Of a stretch of 64,000 bases of DNA, positions 44,701 through 52,510 are shown piece by piece (the stretch's first letter is position 1; the number at the start of each line of letters is the position of its first letter). The stretch spans positions 62,001 through 126,000 of the forward strand of contig JAPKBW010000007.1 of the NCBI GenBank assembly GCA_028823235.1, given 5' to 3'. The notes under the pieces were generated by a model, which saw nothing but the letters and a program-made list of their open reading frames with translations, ran no database searches and had not been told where the DNA came from. The position numbers and the translations under genes were made by a program. This DNA comes from Longimicrobiales bacterium. Lineage in GTDB: Bacteria; Gemmatimonadota; Gemmatimonadetes; Longimicrobiales; Gaopeijiaceae.

Positions 44701-44802
44701 GGCCTCTACGACATCCGCTTGAGGCTCCGCGGTGGCGTTGGCGTACCGCTGATCGATGGCAACGGTGCTCGAGGTTGGGTACGGATCGGCCTGCCCTTCT
44801 GA
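41704..44802 (+). CDS. Exported HExxH metallopeptidase-propeller-outer-membrane-barrel protein
   Basis: The protein has 1032 residues. Three parts follow a signal peptide that ends SELSAQ. Residues 45-280 form a zinc peptidase with HELAH at 145-149 (HExxH) and SEGLATWYE giving the third ligand, as in gluzincins of the MA clan. Residues 290-600 form TolB-like blades (SPDGRWIAYTR, WTPDNRILL, SPDGRWIVATR, SADGAWLVWSSDR). From about 640 the sequence has amphipathic strands and ends in a BamA/Omp85-like barrel (EYRFPLWLINKG, GSVFFDTGNAW, RGGVGVPLIDG, final GWVRIGLPF). The ATG at 41704 lies 5 bases from a divergent start; a TTG at 41731 behind GAGGGGA is a good alternative. Confidence 0.85.
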   Translation: MSLGRGESRLARRSGLFKAPLRLAVLAGIAFGVTLCAQSELSAQAPDEAWRTITTEHFRITFPEGLEALGRRAADRSERAWDKLSVQFVAPPGDMIDVLVTDHTDVSNGYASVTPSNRIVVFARPPADQLSIGYSDEWLELVITHELAHIVHLDLVENPIGKVARAVFGRVRTEWPFFPELGTPRWVSEGLATWYESRLTNAGRVAGTFNEMQLRTAVLEGRFEDIGQASGNSPLWPGGNRPYAYGSLFFDFLLERYGEEKMVDFVDRIAGQWIPYRIDAAGRYAFGVSLTEEWQVWRESLEADLSDLDAQLERVAPITQSERLTEDARWGLRPVVSPDGRWIAYTRSDGRSDIQLRVQDTDTGEDRSVGRTNGLATFSWTPDNRILLSQLEFEDAYRSYGDLYIRSLDGDEQRVTHSARLTQPSSAPDGASAVAIREGDGTNELVVVDLVSGSVETLVGPDPDVHWAFPRWSPDGRWIVATRWEPEAYHDVIVLDASTGRVVDEVTADRALDLAPAWSADGAWLVWSSDRTGILNVLGAPVDTATGRAGPPVLLTNVLTGAGYPSVDPAGTSLYFSGYHVDGWEIERTEFDPTAAVSAPVVASRFVATAPATARGANDGVMEQYSAWPTLAPKYWEVAYLDPVEAPEQSADETFLRRRELLGFSLGLQTSGRDLVGRHGWGAVGRYSTTGGKFAGGASYSYAGLGSPILTFRANQGYEDGGQLLAENLDLEQDTLLILERERSVEGAMTFQLRKWRRNLSFTVSGGWTWENRSLLDVALQPSDDFTLNRPTAQVADLTASVNFNSTRTHSFQMGTARGLSVFLLSRVRADVSLPDSLVGVSGVDRSFDEVLARVRGAIPLWGGGHATHVLAMQASAGVARGSGAGPLQYRVGGASGQVEPFTGLELFGGGFIFFPMRGYETSSRFGQYAWSASAEYRFPLWLINKGFRAWPVHLDRAIGSVFFDTGNAWGPDVTASGFQNPLRVGLASVGAELTTQITGLYDIRLRLRGGVGVPLIDGNGARGWVRIGLPF

Positions 44803-45095
44803 ACGGCCGGTCTTAGGCGAAAATGGAGTGCTACCCCCCTTGCAGGCAGCGCCTCGATGCCCGAACGTATCCCGAAGCGCAAGCTTTTTCTAGCCTTTTC
44901 GTGACAAACATATGGTGCGGGATGTCACAAACTTGACCACAAGATATGGGGCTCATACAATGCTTTTGCCCAACATCTGGTAGGGCTCCAGAGAGTTTTC
45001 CACAGTGAAATGACCGGCGGGAGTGGGTTCCCGTCGTTTTTCAACTCTTGTATCCGCCTTTTCCCACCTGTTTTTCCACACGGAGTACCGTCGAG
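44803..45095 (+). promoter_or_regulatory. nrdJ leader region with promoter, NrdR-like boxes and hairpin
   Basis: Upstream of nrdJ a sigma-70-type promoter reads TTGACC (44933-44938), 17-base spacer, TACAAT (44956-44961). Two AT-rich imperfect palindromes share a central ATATGG: 44903-44918 and 44937-44952. The second matches 11 of 16 positions of the NrdR-box consensus acacwatatatwgtgt and lies between the -35 and -10 boxes. The start-to-start spacing is 34 bases, slightly off the usual 31-32. GTGACA and TGTCAC flank the first box as an inverted repeat. I see no B12 box. Confidence 0.5.
45015..45041 (+). terminator. Hairpin with T-run in the nrdJ leader
   Basis: CGGCGGGA (45015-45022) pairs with TCCCGTCG (45029-45036) over 8 base pairs with one G-T pair, around a 6-base loop, and is followed directly by five T at 45037-45041. 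This is an intrinsic-terminator shape. Since it lies downstream of the predicted nrdJ promoter and 55 bases before the start codon, it could act as an attenuator, or simply end transcription from the upstream gene. Confidence 0.5.
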
Positions 45096-47636
45096 ATGAC
45101 CCGCGTTCACCAGCCTCGCCCCCGCAGAGAGTCCGTAATCTTTGATGATGTATTACCGGATGACTTGTCTCATGCGGAGTTGACTGAGAACGCGCGGATC
45201 GTGCTCGGGAAACGGTACCTGAAGAAGGACGGCGCTGGCGAGCCGACCGAAGAGCCTGAGGTGATGTTCTGGCGTGTCGCGCGCACGATCGCGGGAGTCG
45301 ACGGCGATTACGGCGCAGCGGATTCCGCCGTGGATGAAGTCGCTCGTCAGTTCTACGACCTGATGATCAACGGCAAATTCGAGCCGAACTCCCCGACGCT
45401 CATGAACGCCGGCCGCCCTCTGGGTCAGCTGTCCGCCTGCTTCGTGCTCCCGGTCGAGGACGCGCTCTCGAACGGTCAGGATGGTATCTATGACACGCTT
45501 CGCTCGATGGCACTCGTGCACCAGTCCGGCGGTGGAACCGGATTCTCGTTCTCAAGACTCCGTTCCGAAGGTGAAACGGTGCGTTCGACTATGGGTGTCG
45601 CGTCCGGTCCGGTGTCGTTTATGAAGCTGTATGACGGCAGCACGGATGTGGTGAAGCAGGGCGGTACGCGTCGTGGTGCTAATATGGGAATTCTGCGGGT
45701 CGATCACCCCGATATCCGGGGCTTCATCAAGTGCAAGAACGACACGACGCAGATCACGAATTTCAACATCTCCGTCGCGATCACAGATGCCTTCATGGAC
45801 GCAGTACAGAAGGGCGCGGACTACGACCTCATCAACCCGCGGGACGGTGAAGTGATCGGACAGGAAAACGCGGCCGACATTTTCCAGATGATCATCCATG
45901 GAGCGTGGCTCACGGGTGAGCCGGGCACATTCTTTATCGATCGGGCGAACGAGTACAACCCGGTCCCGGCGCTCGGTAGCTACGAGGCGACGAACCCGTG
46001 CGGAGAGCAGCCGCTTCTCCCGTACGATGTCTGCAACCTCGGCAGCATCAATCTCGGGAAGTTCGTGAAAGATGATGCCCGCCTTGGCACCGATCCGGAC
46101 GAGGGCATCGACTGGGACGCGCTGAGGCACGTCATCCATCTCTCCACTCATTTCCTCGACAACGTGATCGACGCCAATGTCTATCCGTTGCAGGACATTC
46201 ACGACCTCGCGCAGAACATCCGCCGCGTGGGTCTCGGCGTGATGGGGTGGGCGGACATGCTGGTTCGCTTGGGTCTCCCCTATGACTCAGTCGAAGGTGT
46301 CGATCTCGGTCGGAAGGTCATGGAGTTCTTGAACGAGGAATCGCGCAACGCGTCCGAGAGGCTCGCCGAGACACGCGGTGTCTTCCCGGCATGGGAGGCT
46401 TCGATCTGGGGTCCGGTGGGCAAGGCGGCGACGCGTGACGACGGCAGCCGCATTCGGCCCGAACGCACGCTTCGTAACTGCAACCTCACGACGGTCGCGC
46501 CGACGGGCACCATTTCGATCTTTGCGGGATGCTCCGGTGGTATTGAGCCGATGTTCGCCGTTGCCTTCATGCGCAATCAGGCTGGTTCGCTGATGCCCGA
46601 CGTCAATCCGGACTTCGTGCGCATGGCTCAGGATGGTGGTTGGTACTCCGCGGACCTGATGGAGCGGATCGCTCAGGAAGGGCATATCCACTTCGATGAG
46701 GTGCCTGAAGACATTCAGCGGGTCTTCCGGACAGCGCACGACATCACCCCCGAATGGCACGTCCGTATGCAGTCCGCCTTCCAGGAACACACGGACTCTG
46801 CCATCTCGAAGACGACCAATTTCCCTCGGGAAGCTACGGAAGAACAGGTGCGAGAGATCTACGAACTCGCATTCAGCCTCGGATGCAAAGGCGTGACGGT
46901 CTACCGCGACGGGTCGCGGGAGGGGCAGGTGCTCACCACTGGCGCCACGACCAAGGGCGCTGGCAGTGAGGCCGTCTCTGCCGAGGTCTCCGATCTCGAA
47001 CACCAGCTTGCCGACGCTCGTGAGGAGGCGCACAACCAGCGTATCGAGATCGAGGCTCTCAGGAACGACCTCCAGGACCACGATCAAACGGCGGGGTCGG
47101 CGCGCCACAAGCGTCAGAGGCCTGCCGCTCTGCGTGGATACACCATGAAAATGATGTCCCCGCTCGGTGATCTGTACGTAACACTGAATGAGGATGTGGA
47201 TGGCCGACCCTTCGAGGTCTTCTGCACGCTGGGCAAGGCTGGTGGAGCTGCCAACGCAGATGCAGAGGCCATCGGGCGACTGATGTCGCTCGGCCTTCGC
47301 TCGGGCATTTCGATCCGACAGGTGAAGGATCAGCTGCGGGGGATCTCGTGCGATCGCGCCGTCGGACTCGGGCCCAACAAGGTCCTCTCCGTGCCAGATG
47401 GGATCGGTCAGGCAATCGAGCGGTATCTGGAAGAGAAGGAGGGCGTGCAGGAGGCTCTTCCACTCTCGGCTCCGATGACCCAGTCAGCCACGCAGGAACA
47501 GGTTCAGGTGTCGAGCTCTTCCCATGGGCCGGACCTCTTCGACATGGGTACGTGCCCTGAGTGTGGCACGGGTCACCTCGCCTTTGAGGAAGGTTGTAAG
47601 AAGTGCCACGTGTGCGGGTACTCCGAGTGCGGCTAA
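45096..47636 (+). CDS. nrdJ: Vitamin B12-dependent (class II) ribonucleoside-diphosphate reductase
   Basis: The protein has 846 residues from the ATG at 45096 behind CGGAG. The ten-stranded RNR barrel shows PNSPTLMNAG, QLSACFVLPVED, GGGTGFSFSRLR, NPCGEQPLLPYDVCNLGSINL (with the radical cysteine) and TVAPTGTISIFAGCSGGIEP. After about residue 620 comes a Glu/Ala-rich coiled coil (SDLEHQLADAREEAHNQRIE), then a TSCPD domain (MSPLGDLYVTLNED, CDRAVGLG). The C-terminus has a Cys-rich knuckle (CPECGTGHLAF, CKKCHVCGYSECG). It makes deoxyribonucleotides aerobically or anaerobically with adenosylcobalamin. A strong terminator follows. Confidence 0.95.
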   Translation: MTRVHQPRPRRESVIFDDVLPDDLSHAELTENARIVLGKRYLKKDGAGEPTEEPEVMFWRVARTIAGVDGDYGAADSAVDEVARQFYDLMINGKFEPNSPTLMNAGRPLGQLSACFVLPVEDALSNGQDGIYDTLRSMALVHQSGGGTGFSFSRLRSEGETVRSTMGVASGPVSFMKLYDGSTDVVKQGGTRRGANMGILRVDHPDIRGFIKCKNDTTQITNFNISVAITDAFMDAVQKGADYDLINPRDGEVIGQENAADIFQMIIHGAWLTGEPGTFFIDRANEYNPVPALGSYEATNPCGEQPLLPYDVCNLGSINLGKFVKDDARLGTDPDEGIDWDALRHVIHLSTHFLDNVIDANVYPLQDIHDLAQNIRRVGLGVMGWADMLVRLGLPYDSVEGVDLGRKVMEFLNEESRNASERLAETRGVFPAWEASIWGPVGKAATRDDGSRIRPERTLRNCNLTTVAPTGTISIFAGCSGGIEPMFAVAFMRNQAGSLMPDVNPDFVRMAQDGGWYSADLMERIAQEGHIHFDEVPEDIQRVFRTAHDITPEWHVRMQSAFQEHTDSAISKTTNFPREATEEQVREIYELAFSLGCKGVTVYRDGSREGQVLTTGATTKGAGSEAVSAEVSDLEHQLADAREEAHNQRIEIEALRNDLQDHDQTAGSARHKRQRPAALRGYTMKMMSPLGDLYVTLNEDVDGRPFEVFCTLGKAGGAANADAEAIGRLMSLGLRSGISIRQVKDQLRGISCDRAVGLGPNKVLSVPDGIGQAIERYLEEKEGVQEALPLSAPMTQSATQEQVQVSSSSHGPDLFDMGTCPECGTGHLAFEEGCKKCHVCGYSECG

Positions 47637-47668
47637 TATAAGCCAAGCACCGAAATGGTTTAGCATGA

Positions 47669-47700
47669 GGGGCGGCCAGCAGGCCGCCCCTTTTGTTTGT
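47669..47700 (+). terminator. Strong intrinsic terminator after nrdJ
   Basis: GGGGCGGCC (47669-47677) and GGCCGCCCC (47682-47690) form a perfect 9-base-pair GC-rich stem with the tetraloop AGCA, followed by TTTTGTTTGT. It lies 33 bases after the nrdJ stop and just upstream of the next gene, and is the clearest terminator in the window. Confidence 0.9.
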
Positions 47701-47721
47701 CTTCTCCTCACATTTTCTCCG

Positions 47722-48558
47722 ATGTTGAGAATCCTGTCACTGCTGAGTCTTCTGGCCCTGCCGTTCGCGGTGGAGGCTCAGTTCCTGGATTCTGATGGGC
47801 CAGTCAGTGAGTCGGACGTACTCTACATGTCGAATCAGCCCCGGCTCGCGCTCGACATTCTAGAGACGTGGCTCGAGACGGACTCAATGGATTATGCGGC
47901 TTTATGGCGGGCAGCGCGGGCGGCTGTGGTGATCGGCATCGATGAGGAAGGGTCGCGGAAGCAGAACAGGTGGCTCGACCCAGCGATGGGTTGGGCCGAA
48001 AGAGCGGTGGCACTGAATCCCTCGGAAATTGATGGCCATTACTGGCACGGCGTAGCGGCCGGACGCAGGGCGATGAATGCCGCGCCCAAATACGCGACGA
48101 AGCTCGCGGATGTCGTTTATAACGACGCTCACACGGTACTCGCGATGGACTCGCTGCATGGCGGCGCCCACAACATGCTCGGCAAGCTCAACTACGAGAT
48201 CATGAACGTGTCACGCGTCCAGCGATTGATTGCTCGGACGTTTATGGGCAATCCCGCTCTGGATGACACGAGCTGGGAGAACGCCGAGTATCACCTAGCG
48301 CTCGCGGCGCGGTCGTGGCCGGATGACATCCTGTTTCACTTCGACCTAGCGCAGCTGTACAAGAGAAGGGGCCGGGAGGAGGAGGCGGTCGTCGAATACC
48401 GTCTCGTGCTCGGCCTCCAGCCCGTACATCCGACCGATTACAACCTTCAGCAACAGGCCAGCGCGCAGCTTGACGAGTGGGACGTGCCATTCCCGATCCT
48501 GGAAACAAAACGGGGTCGGGAGAAAGGCCCTAGAGTCGACCTCCCCAAGGCCCGGTAA
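47722..48558 (+). CDS. Exported TPR-like protein
   Basis: The protein has 278 residues from the ATG at 47722, which opens a signal peptide ending AVEAQ. The mature part is a set of helical repeats in TPR style: LALDILETWLETDSMDYAALWRAARAAVVIG, GWAERAVALNPSEIDGHYWHGVAAGRRA, and HFDLAQLYKRRGREEEAVVEYRLVLGLQP. The long middle repeats resemble the regulator-of-microtubule-dynamics-like TPR proteins seen in bacteria. No catalytic site; probably a periplasmic interaction protein. It overlaps the PhoX-like gene tail to tail by 29 bases. Confidence 0.82.
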   Translation: MLRILSLLSLLALPFAVEAQFLDSDGPVSESDVLYMSNQPRLALDILETWLETDSMDYAALWRAARAAVVIGIDEEGSRKQNRWLDPAMGWAERAVALNPSEIDGHYWHGVAAGRRAMNAAPKYATKLADVVYNDAHTVLAMDSLHGGAHNMLGKLNYEIMNVSRVQRLIARTFMGNPALDDTSWENAEYHLALAARSWPDDILFHFDLAQLYKRRGREEEAVVEYRLVLGLQPVHPTDYNLQQQASAQLDEWDVPFPILETKRGREKGPRVDLPKAR

Positions 48559-49924
48559 TCGCGAGTGTCCATCCCTCAAGCTGCATGTTGACGAAGAACG
48601 TCGAACCATCGGGTGAGAAGCATGCACCGGCAAATTCTCCACTCCCGCTCAGGTTCTGCGCGATCTTGTAGATTTGACCCTCGGGCGTAATGCCGAGGAG
48701 GTAGTCATCCCCGGTGCCGTCCTCGCAGACAACGAGATCTCCCGACGGTGCGACTGTGATGTTGTCAGCGTTCTCGATGATCGTGCCATCGTTGGGTTCG
48801 ATGAATAGCTCAAGCGTCGCAGGATCGTCACGCTCGCCGGCCGATCCTTCGCTCGGACTGGGCAAATAGCGCCAGATCTGGCCCTTCCGCGCTTCACCTC
48901 CATTGGTGCAGGCGAGGTAGACCTCACTGCGTCCGTCGCGTTCTCCGTAGAAGATGCCTTCGCCCCGGGCGAATCGCGCCGCACCAGCCTCGAAGCCGCG
49001 GTATCGCAGATCGTCATCAGGGGACTCGATGTCGTCCATGTCGATCCACTCGACATCCATCAGGACACCAGGCTCGATTCCCCTGCCATCGAAATTGCGC
49101 ATATCGAGGCTCGCCTGGCCTCGAACTGCCAGTGCCTGGAGTCGCCCGCCGCGCGCGAGCTGCCCGGGGACGTTCGGGATGAACCGATACAGAAGTCCGT
49201 CACTCAGGTCCTCGGTTTGATACACGACGCCGGACTCAGGATGAACCGCGATCGCCTCATGCTTGAAGCGACCCATTTCACGGAGCGGCTCGGCTCGTGC
49301 TGGCAGACCGTCCAGACCAGCATGCACTTCGAAGTTGTACCCATGATCTCGTGCGTACCGGCTCCCTGCTCGCTCGGTCGTTTCTTCGCAACTGATCCAT
49401 GTGCCCCACGGTGTTGGTCCACCGGCGCAGTTCACAGCGGTGCCGGCTAGGCTCAGATGATGCGATACTAGATTCTGATTTCTGGTGTCGTAGAGCAGGG
49501 TCGTCGTGCCGCCAAAGGCGGGAACGCCCGATGTGCCGGCGTCGTAAATCTGAGCCGAGTCGAGTCGGGAAAGGAGTCCCAGGTCGGCGCCAAATGCGCC
49601 ATCTTCGGGGTCAGCATCCAGCGTGAGTTCGTGATTGCGAACAAGCAGTGTCATCCCGTCGGGGCCTGGAAAGGTGGCCATGCCGTCGTGACGGGCGGGC
49701 ACGTAGAACCCGTCGGACATCATTTCGCCCCGTCTGGACACGATGCGGTAGCTGAATCCGTCGGGGAGCGCGATGATTCGTTCAGGATCGTCTTGCAGAG
49801 GGCCGAAGCCGGTTCCGCGAGGGATCAACGGAGCACTCACATTCGTCTGTGAACAGCCGAGGCCGCCGAATCCAAGCGAAATCGCAGCTGCGGAACCTAG
49901 GAAACGTCGGCGAGAGATCGTCAT
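48530..49924 (-). CDS. Tat-exported PhoX-like (DUF839) protein
   Basis: The protein has 464 residues. It starts with a twin-arginine signal (ISRRRFLGSAAAISLG) that ends in a possible lipobox (GLGC). The body matches the PhoX/DUF839 propeller: DGMATFPGPDGMTLLVRNHE, NCAGGPTPWGTWISCEET, FKHEAIAVHPESGVVYQTED, GIFYGERDGRSEVYLACT, ENADNITVAPSGDLVVCEDG and GACFSPDGSTFFVN. Glutamates and a cysteine typical of the calcium-iron cluster site of PhoX phosphatases are present, so phosphatase activity is possible. It is oriented against the M28 gene. Confidence 0.9.
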   Translation of the reverse strand: MTISRRRFLGSAAAISLGFGGLGCSQTNVSAPLIPRGTGFGPLQDDPERIIALPDGFSYRIVSRRGEMMSDGFYVPARHDGMATFPGPDGMTLLVRNHELTLDADPEDGAFGADLGLLSRLDSAQIYDAGTSGVPAFGGTTTLLYDTRNQNLVSHHLSLAGTAVNCAGGPTPWGTWISCEETTERAGSRYARDHGYNFEVHAGLDGLPARAEPLREMGRFKHEAIAVHPESGVVYQTEDLSDGLLYRFIPNVPGQLARGGRLQALAVRGQASLDMRNFDGRGIEPGVLMDVEWIDMDDIESPDDDLRYRGFEAGAARFARGEGIFYGERDGRSEVYLACTNGGEARKGQIWRYLPSPSEGSAGERDDPATLELFIEPNDGTIIENADNITVAPSGDLVVCEDGTGDDYLLGITPEGQIYKIAQNLSGSGEFAGACFSPDGSTFFVNMQLEGWTLAITGPWGGRL

Positions 49925-49959
49925 ATAAATCGAAGGTTAAGTCACGGAGAGACGGGCGA

Positions 49960-50988
49960 ATGACAGCGAGCGATTTTCAATCTACCACAAGCGGCGATGG
50001 TTGCCCGCCGCTGCGTGGCATCCGACGAGAGTGGCTTGCCCACGGAGGGCCCGGGCTCAGTCGTGGACTCGGTCGGACCGCCTTTGCTTGCACACTGTTC
50101 ATCACAGCATGCGGTGGCGACGCTCCCGTCGGGCCGACGCCTGGTAGCCCCACTTTTGATGGGAATGCCGCGATGGAGCATGTGCGGACGCAGGTCGCCT
50201 TCGGGCCTCGTGTGCCCGGGACGCCCGGTCATGCGGCACAGTTGGACTGGATGCTCGATCACCTCGGTCGCCAAGCGCCTGTCGTGGTTGCGGACACGTT
50301 CGATTACGTGACCACGAATGGCGACTCGCTCGTGCTTACAAACGTGATGGCGCGTTTCGCGCCGGAGCAGACACGTCGACTTCTGGTGCTGGCCCATTGG
50401 GATACTCGCCCGACGGCCGATGAGGCAGCTGACTCTGCCGACTGGGACACCCCCATAGCTGGGGCGAATGATGGTGCCTCGGGGACCGCGGTCTTGCTCG
50501 CCATGGCTGAGATGCTGTCTGACGCGCTGCCCCCCCTCGGTGTGGATCTGCTCTTTGTCGATGGAGAGGATTATGGACCGACCGTAGACGACATGTTGCT
50601 GGGCGCAAAGCGCTATGCGGAGACGCTCGGCGACGACGACCGGCCGATCTATGGGCTTCTGCTCGATATGGTGGGTGACGCCGATCCGAGTTTCCCGGTC
50701 GAGGGTATCTCCGCTCAGGCGGCCAACGTCATCGTGCAGAAAGTATGGCGCTCAGCCGAGCGTCTTGGCTATCGCGCCTACTTTCCAACTGCCGTTGGCC
50801 GTGACCTGACGGATGACCATGTGCCGCTCATTCAGGCCGGGATTCCTACGGCGAACCTGATTGACTTCACCTACGGCCCTGAAAACGCGTACTGGCACTC
50901 TCTGGAGGACCGCGTCGAGCATGTCAGCGCAGGAACACTCGGGATGGTCGGCGCCGTCGTCACAGAGTTGATCTTCTCAGGGGGCTGA
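49960..50988 (+). CDS. M28-family lipoprotein, glutaminyl cyclase/aminopeptidase-like
   Basis: The protein has 342 residues from an ATG at 49960 behind GGAG; a longer frame upstream overlaps the PhoX-like gene. A hydrophobic segment with lipobox TAC is preceded by about 45 residues, which is long for a lipoprotein signal, so a start further in may be used. The zinc fold shows VLAHWDTRPTADE, GANDGASGTAVLL, FVDGEDYGP, LLDMVGDADP and AYWHSLEDRVEHVS. The last is characteristic of the glutaminyl-peptide cyclotransferase branch. It processes N-terminal glutamine or amino acids outside the cytoplasm. Confidence 0.87.
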   Translation: MTASDFQSTTSGDGCPPLRGIRREWLAHGGPGLSRGLGRTAFACTLFITACGGDAPVGPTPGSPTFDGNAAMEHVRTQVAFGPRVPGTPGHAAQLDWMLDHLGRQAPVVVADTFDYVTTNGDSLVLTNVMARFAPEQTRRLLVLAHWDTRPTADEAADSADWDTPIAGANDGASGTAVLLAMAEMLSDALPPLGVDLLFVDGEDYGPTVDDMLLGAKRYAETLGDDDRPIYGLLLDMVGDADPSFPVEGISAQAANVIVQKVWRSAERLGYRAYFPTAVGRDLTDDHVPLIQAGIPTANLIDFTYGPENAYWHSLEDRVEHVSAGTLGMVGAVVTELIFSGG

Positions 50989-51136
50989 GGAGGTGTGGTT
51001 CCTCGCCCTGCCCTTGGCGACTCACTTGGCGAACATGCCGCCGAGCGTCAGATTCGCCCGCTGAGGGGCCTCGGTATCGCTGAGGCGCCGTTCCGCGTCG
51101 GGTTCGACTCGATGCAAGCTTCTGAGGAGTAGCTTC

Positions 51137-52078
51137 GTGAGTGAGAGTCAGGTGCGTGTCGCCGTAGTTCAGGCCCCGGCCACCCCGTTCGATTCTCCAG
51201 CCGCCGTGGACAACGTCTGTGCGATGACGGCCCAGGCCGCTGCGGACGGTGCGAAGTTGATTCTTTTTCCCGAGGCGTACGTTGGCGGCTACCCGTGGGG
51301 ACTCGCCTTTGGTACAGCAGTTGGGGGTCGCTCAGAGGCCGGCCGCCGTACGTTCGAGCGCTACTGGTCGTCGTCTATTCAGGTGCCCGGCCCCGAAACC
51401 AAGGCGATGGGGGAGGCGGCTCGGGCTGCTTCGGCCTATCTCGCCGTGGGCGTTATCGAACGGGATAGCACCTACAGCGGGGGCACACTCTTCTGCACGC
51501 TTCTGTACTTTGGGCCGGACGGTGAGCTGCTGGGCAAGCATCGGAAGCTGAAGCCGACAGCCGCTGAGCGACTGATCTGGGGTGAGGGGGACGGAAGTAC
51601 GCTGACGACCGTCAAGACTCCGTTCGGGATCGTTGGCGGCCTTATTTGCTGGGAGAATTACATGCCTCTCGCTCGCACCGCGATGTACGGGAAGGGCGTG
51701 AAGATCTACCTTGCACCGACCGCCGATGCCCGGGACCGGTGGCAGTCGACGCTGCAGCATATCGCGCTGGAAGGCCGTTGTTTCGTGCTTGGGTGCAATC
51801 AGTACGTGCACCGGGACATGTACCCCTCCGACCTCGAGATTGCCGACGAGTTGCAGGCGTGGCCTGAGACCTTGTCGGCCGGCGGGTCCGCGATCTATGG
51901 GCCACTCGGTGAGCAGCTTGCAGCACCGTTGTGGAACGAGGCAGGCATTCTGTTTGCGGACCTCGACCTCACCGCGCTCGCGAGAAGCGCTTTCGACTTT
52001 GATGTGGTGGGGCACTACGCACGACCCGATGTATTCAAGCTCATCGTCGACGAGACTCCACACCCCCCCGTATGCTAG
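51137..52078 (+). CDS. Nitrilase-family hydrolase
   Basis: The protein has 313 residues from a GTG behind GAGGAG. The catalytic triad is visible: Glu46 in LFPEAYVGGYPWG, Lys137 in GKHRKLKPT and Cys171 in GLICWENYMP. These and the ALEGRCFVLGCNQY segment fit the true nitrilase or cyanide-dihydratase branch better than the amidase branches. It turns a nitrile into an acid and ammonia in the cytoplasm, as a spiral oligomer. The neighbours give no clue to the substrate. Its end lies 8 bases from the convergent yggX gene. Confidence 0.92.
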   Translation: MSESQVRVAVVQAPATPFDSPAAVDNVCAMTAQAAADGAKLILFPEAYVGGYPWGLAFGTAVGGRSEAGRRTFERYWSSSIQVPGPETKAMGEAARAASAYLAVGVIERDSTYSGGTLFCTLLYFGPDGELLGKHRKLKPTAAERLIWGEGDGSTLTTVKTPFGIVGGLICWENYMPLARTAMYGKGVKIYLAPTADARDRWQSTLQHIALEGRCFVLGCNQYVHRDMYPSDLEIADELQAWPETLSAGGSAIYGPLGEQLAAPLWNEAGILFADLDLTALARSAFDFDVVGHYARPDVFKLIVDETPHPPVC

Positions 52079-52085
52079 ATGGCCG

Positions 52086-52370
52086 CTACCACTCGATCGA
52101 CCCCTGCTTGGTCGTGTCGATTTCCTTGCCGTCGCCGTCTCCCAGGAGCACTTGTTCGATTTGCTCGTAGAGGAAGGCGCGTGACTTCGGGTCCCTTGGA
52201 TCCAGCCCGTAGTGGTTGATGAGGCTTGTCTGGTGCTGCAGCCACTCTTTCCAGCAGTCGCCACAGATCTGGCCCTGAATTCGCTCGCCCAGTTCGGTCC
52301 GGAACGGTGCCTTCGCGAGCCTCGTGGCGTTCTCTCCGCAGCGGCGGCATATAATGGTCTCAGCGCTCAT
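52086..52370 (-). CDS. yggX: Fe(2+)-trafficking/oxidative damage protection protein YggX
   Basis: The protein has 94 residues, the normal size. It has IICRRCGENATRLAKAPFRTELG, QICGDCWKEWLQHQTSLINHYGLD and RAFLYEQIEQVLLG, all standard for YggX. Most homologues keep a single cysteine near the N-terminus; this copy has two CxxC pairs (CRRC and CGDC), which could bind a metal. YggX is linked to iron-sulfur cluster repair and superoxide resistance. Confidence 0.9.
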   Translation of the reverse strand: MSAETIICRRCGENATRLAKAPFRTELGERIQGQICGDCWKEWLQHQTSLINHYGLDPRDPKSRAFLYEQIEQVLLGDGDGKEIDTTKQGSIEW

Positions 52371-52510
52371 GGGTCTCGGTTTCTGGCAAGTAGGTTGTCA
52401 CGCGGCCACGGTTACCCAGTGGTACCCGGTGGGGTCCATCCCTGTGGACGCTTGCGGGCAGGATGATTATTTTATCAGGCTACAACGGTAATCGTGGTCA
52501 TGTGAGGCGT

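Noticed and set aside
44803-45095. Possible cobalamin riboswitch before the B12-dependent reductase
   Set aside because: I looked for the conserved B12 box (AGYCMGGARRCCTGCC-like) and did not find it; the leader instead has a simple hairpin with a T-run.
46287-47108. 273-codon minus-strand frame opposite nrdJ
   Set aside because: It is antisense to conserved reductase sequence and has no domain.
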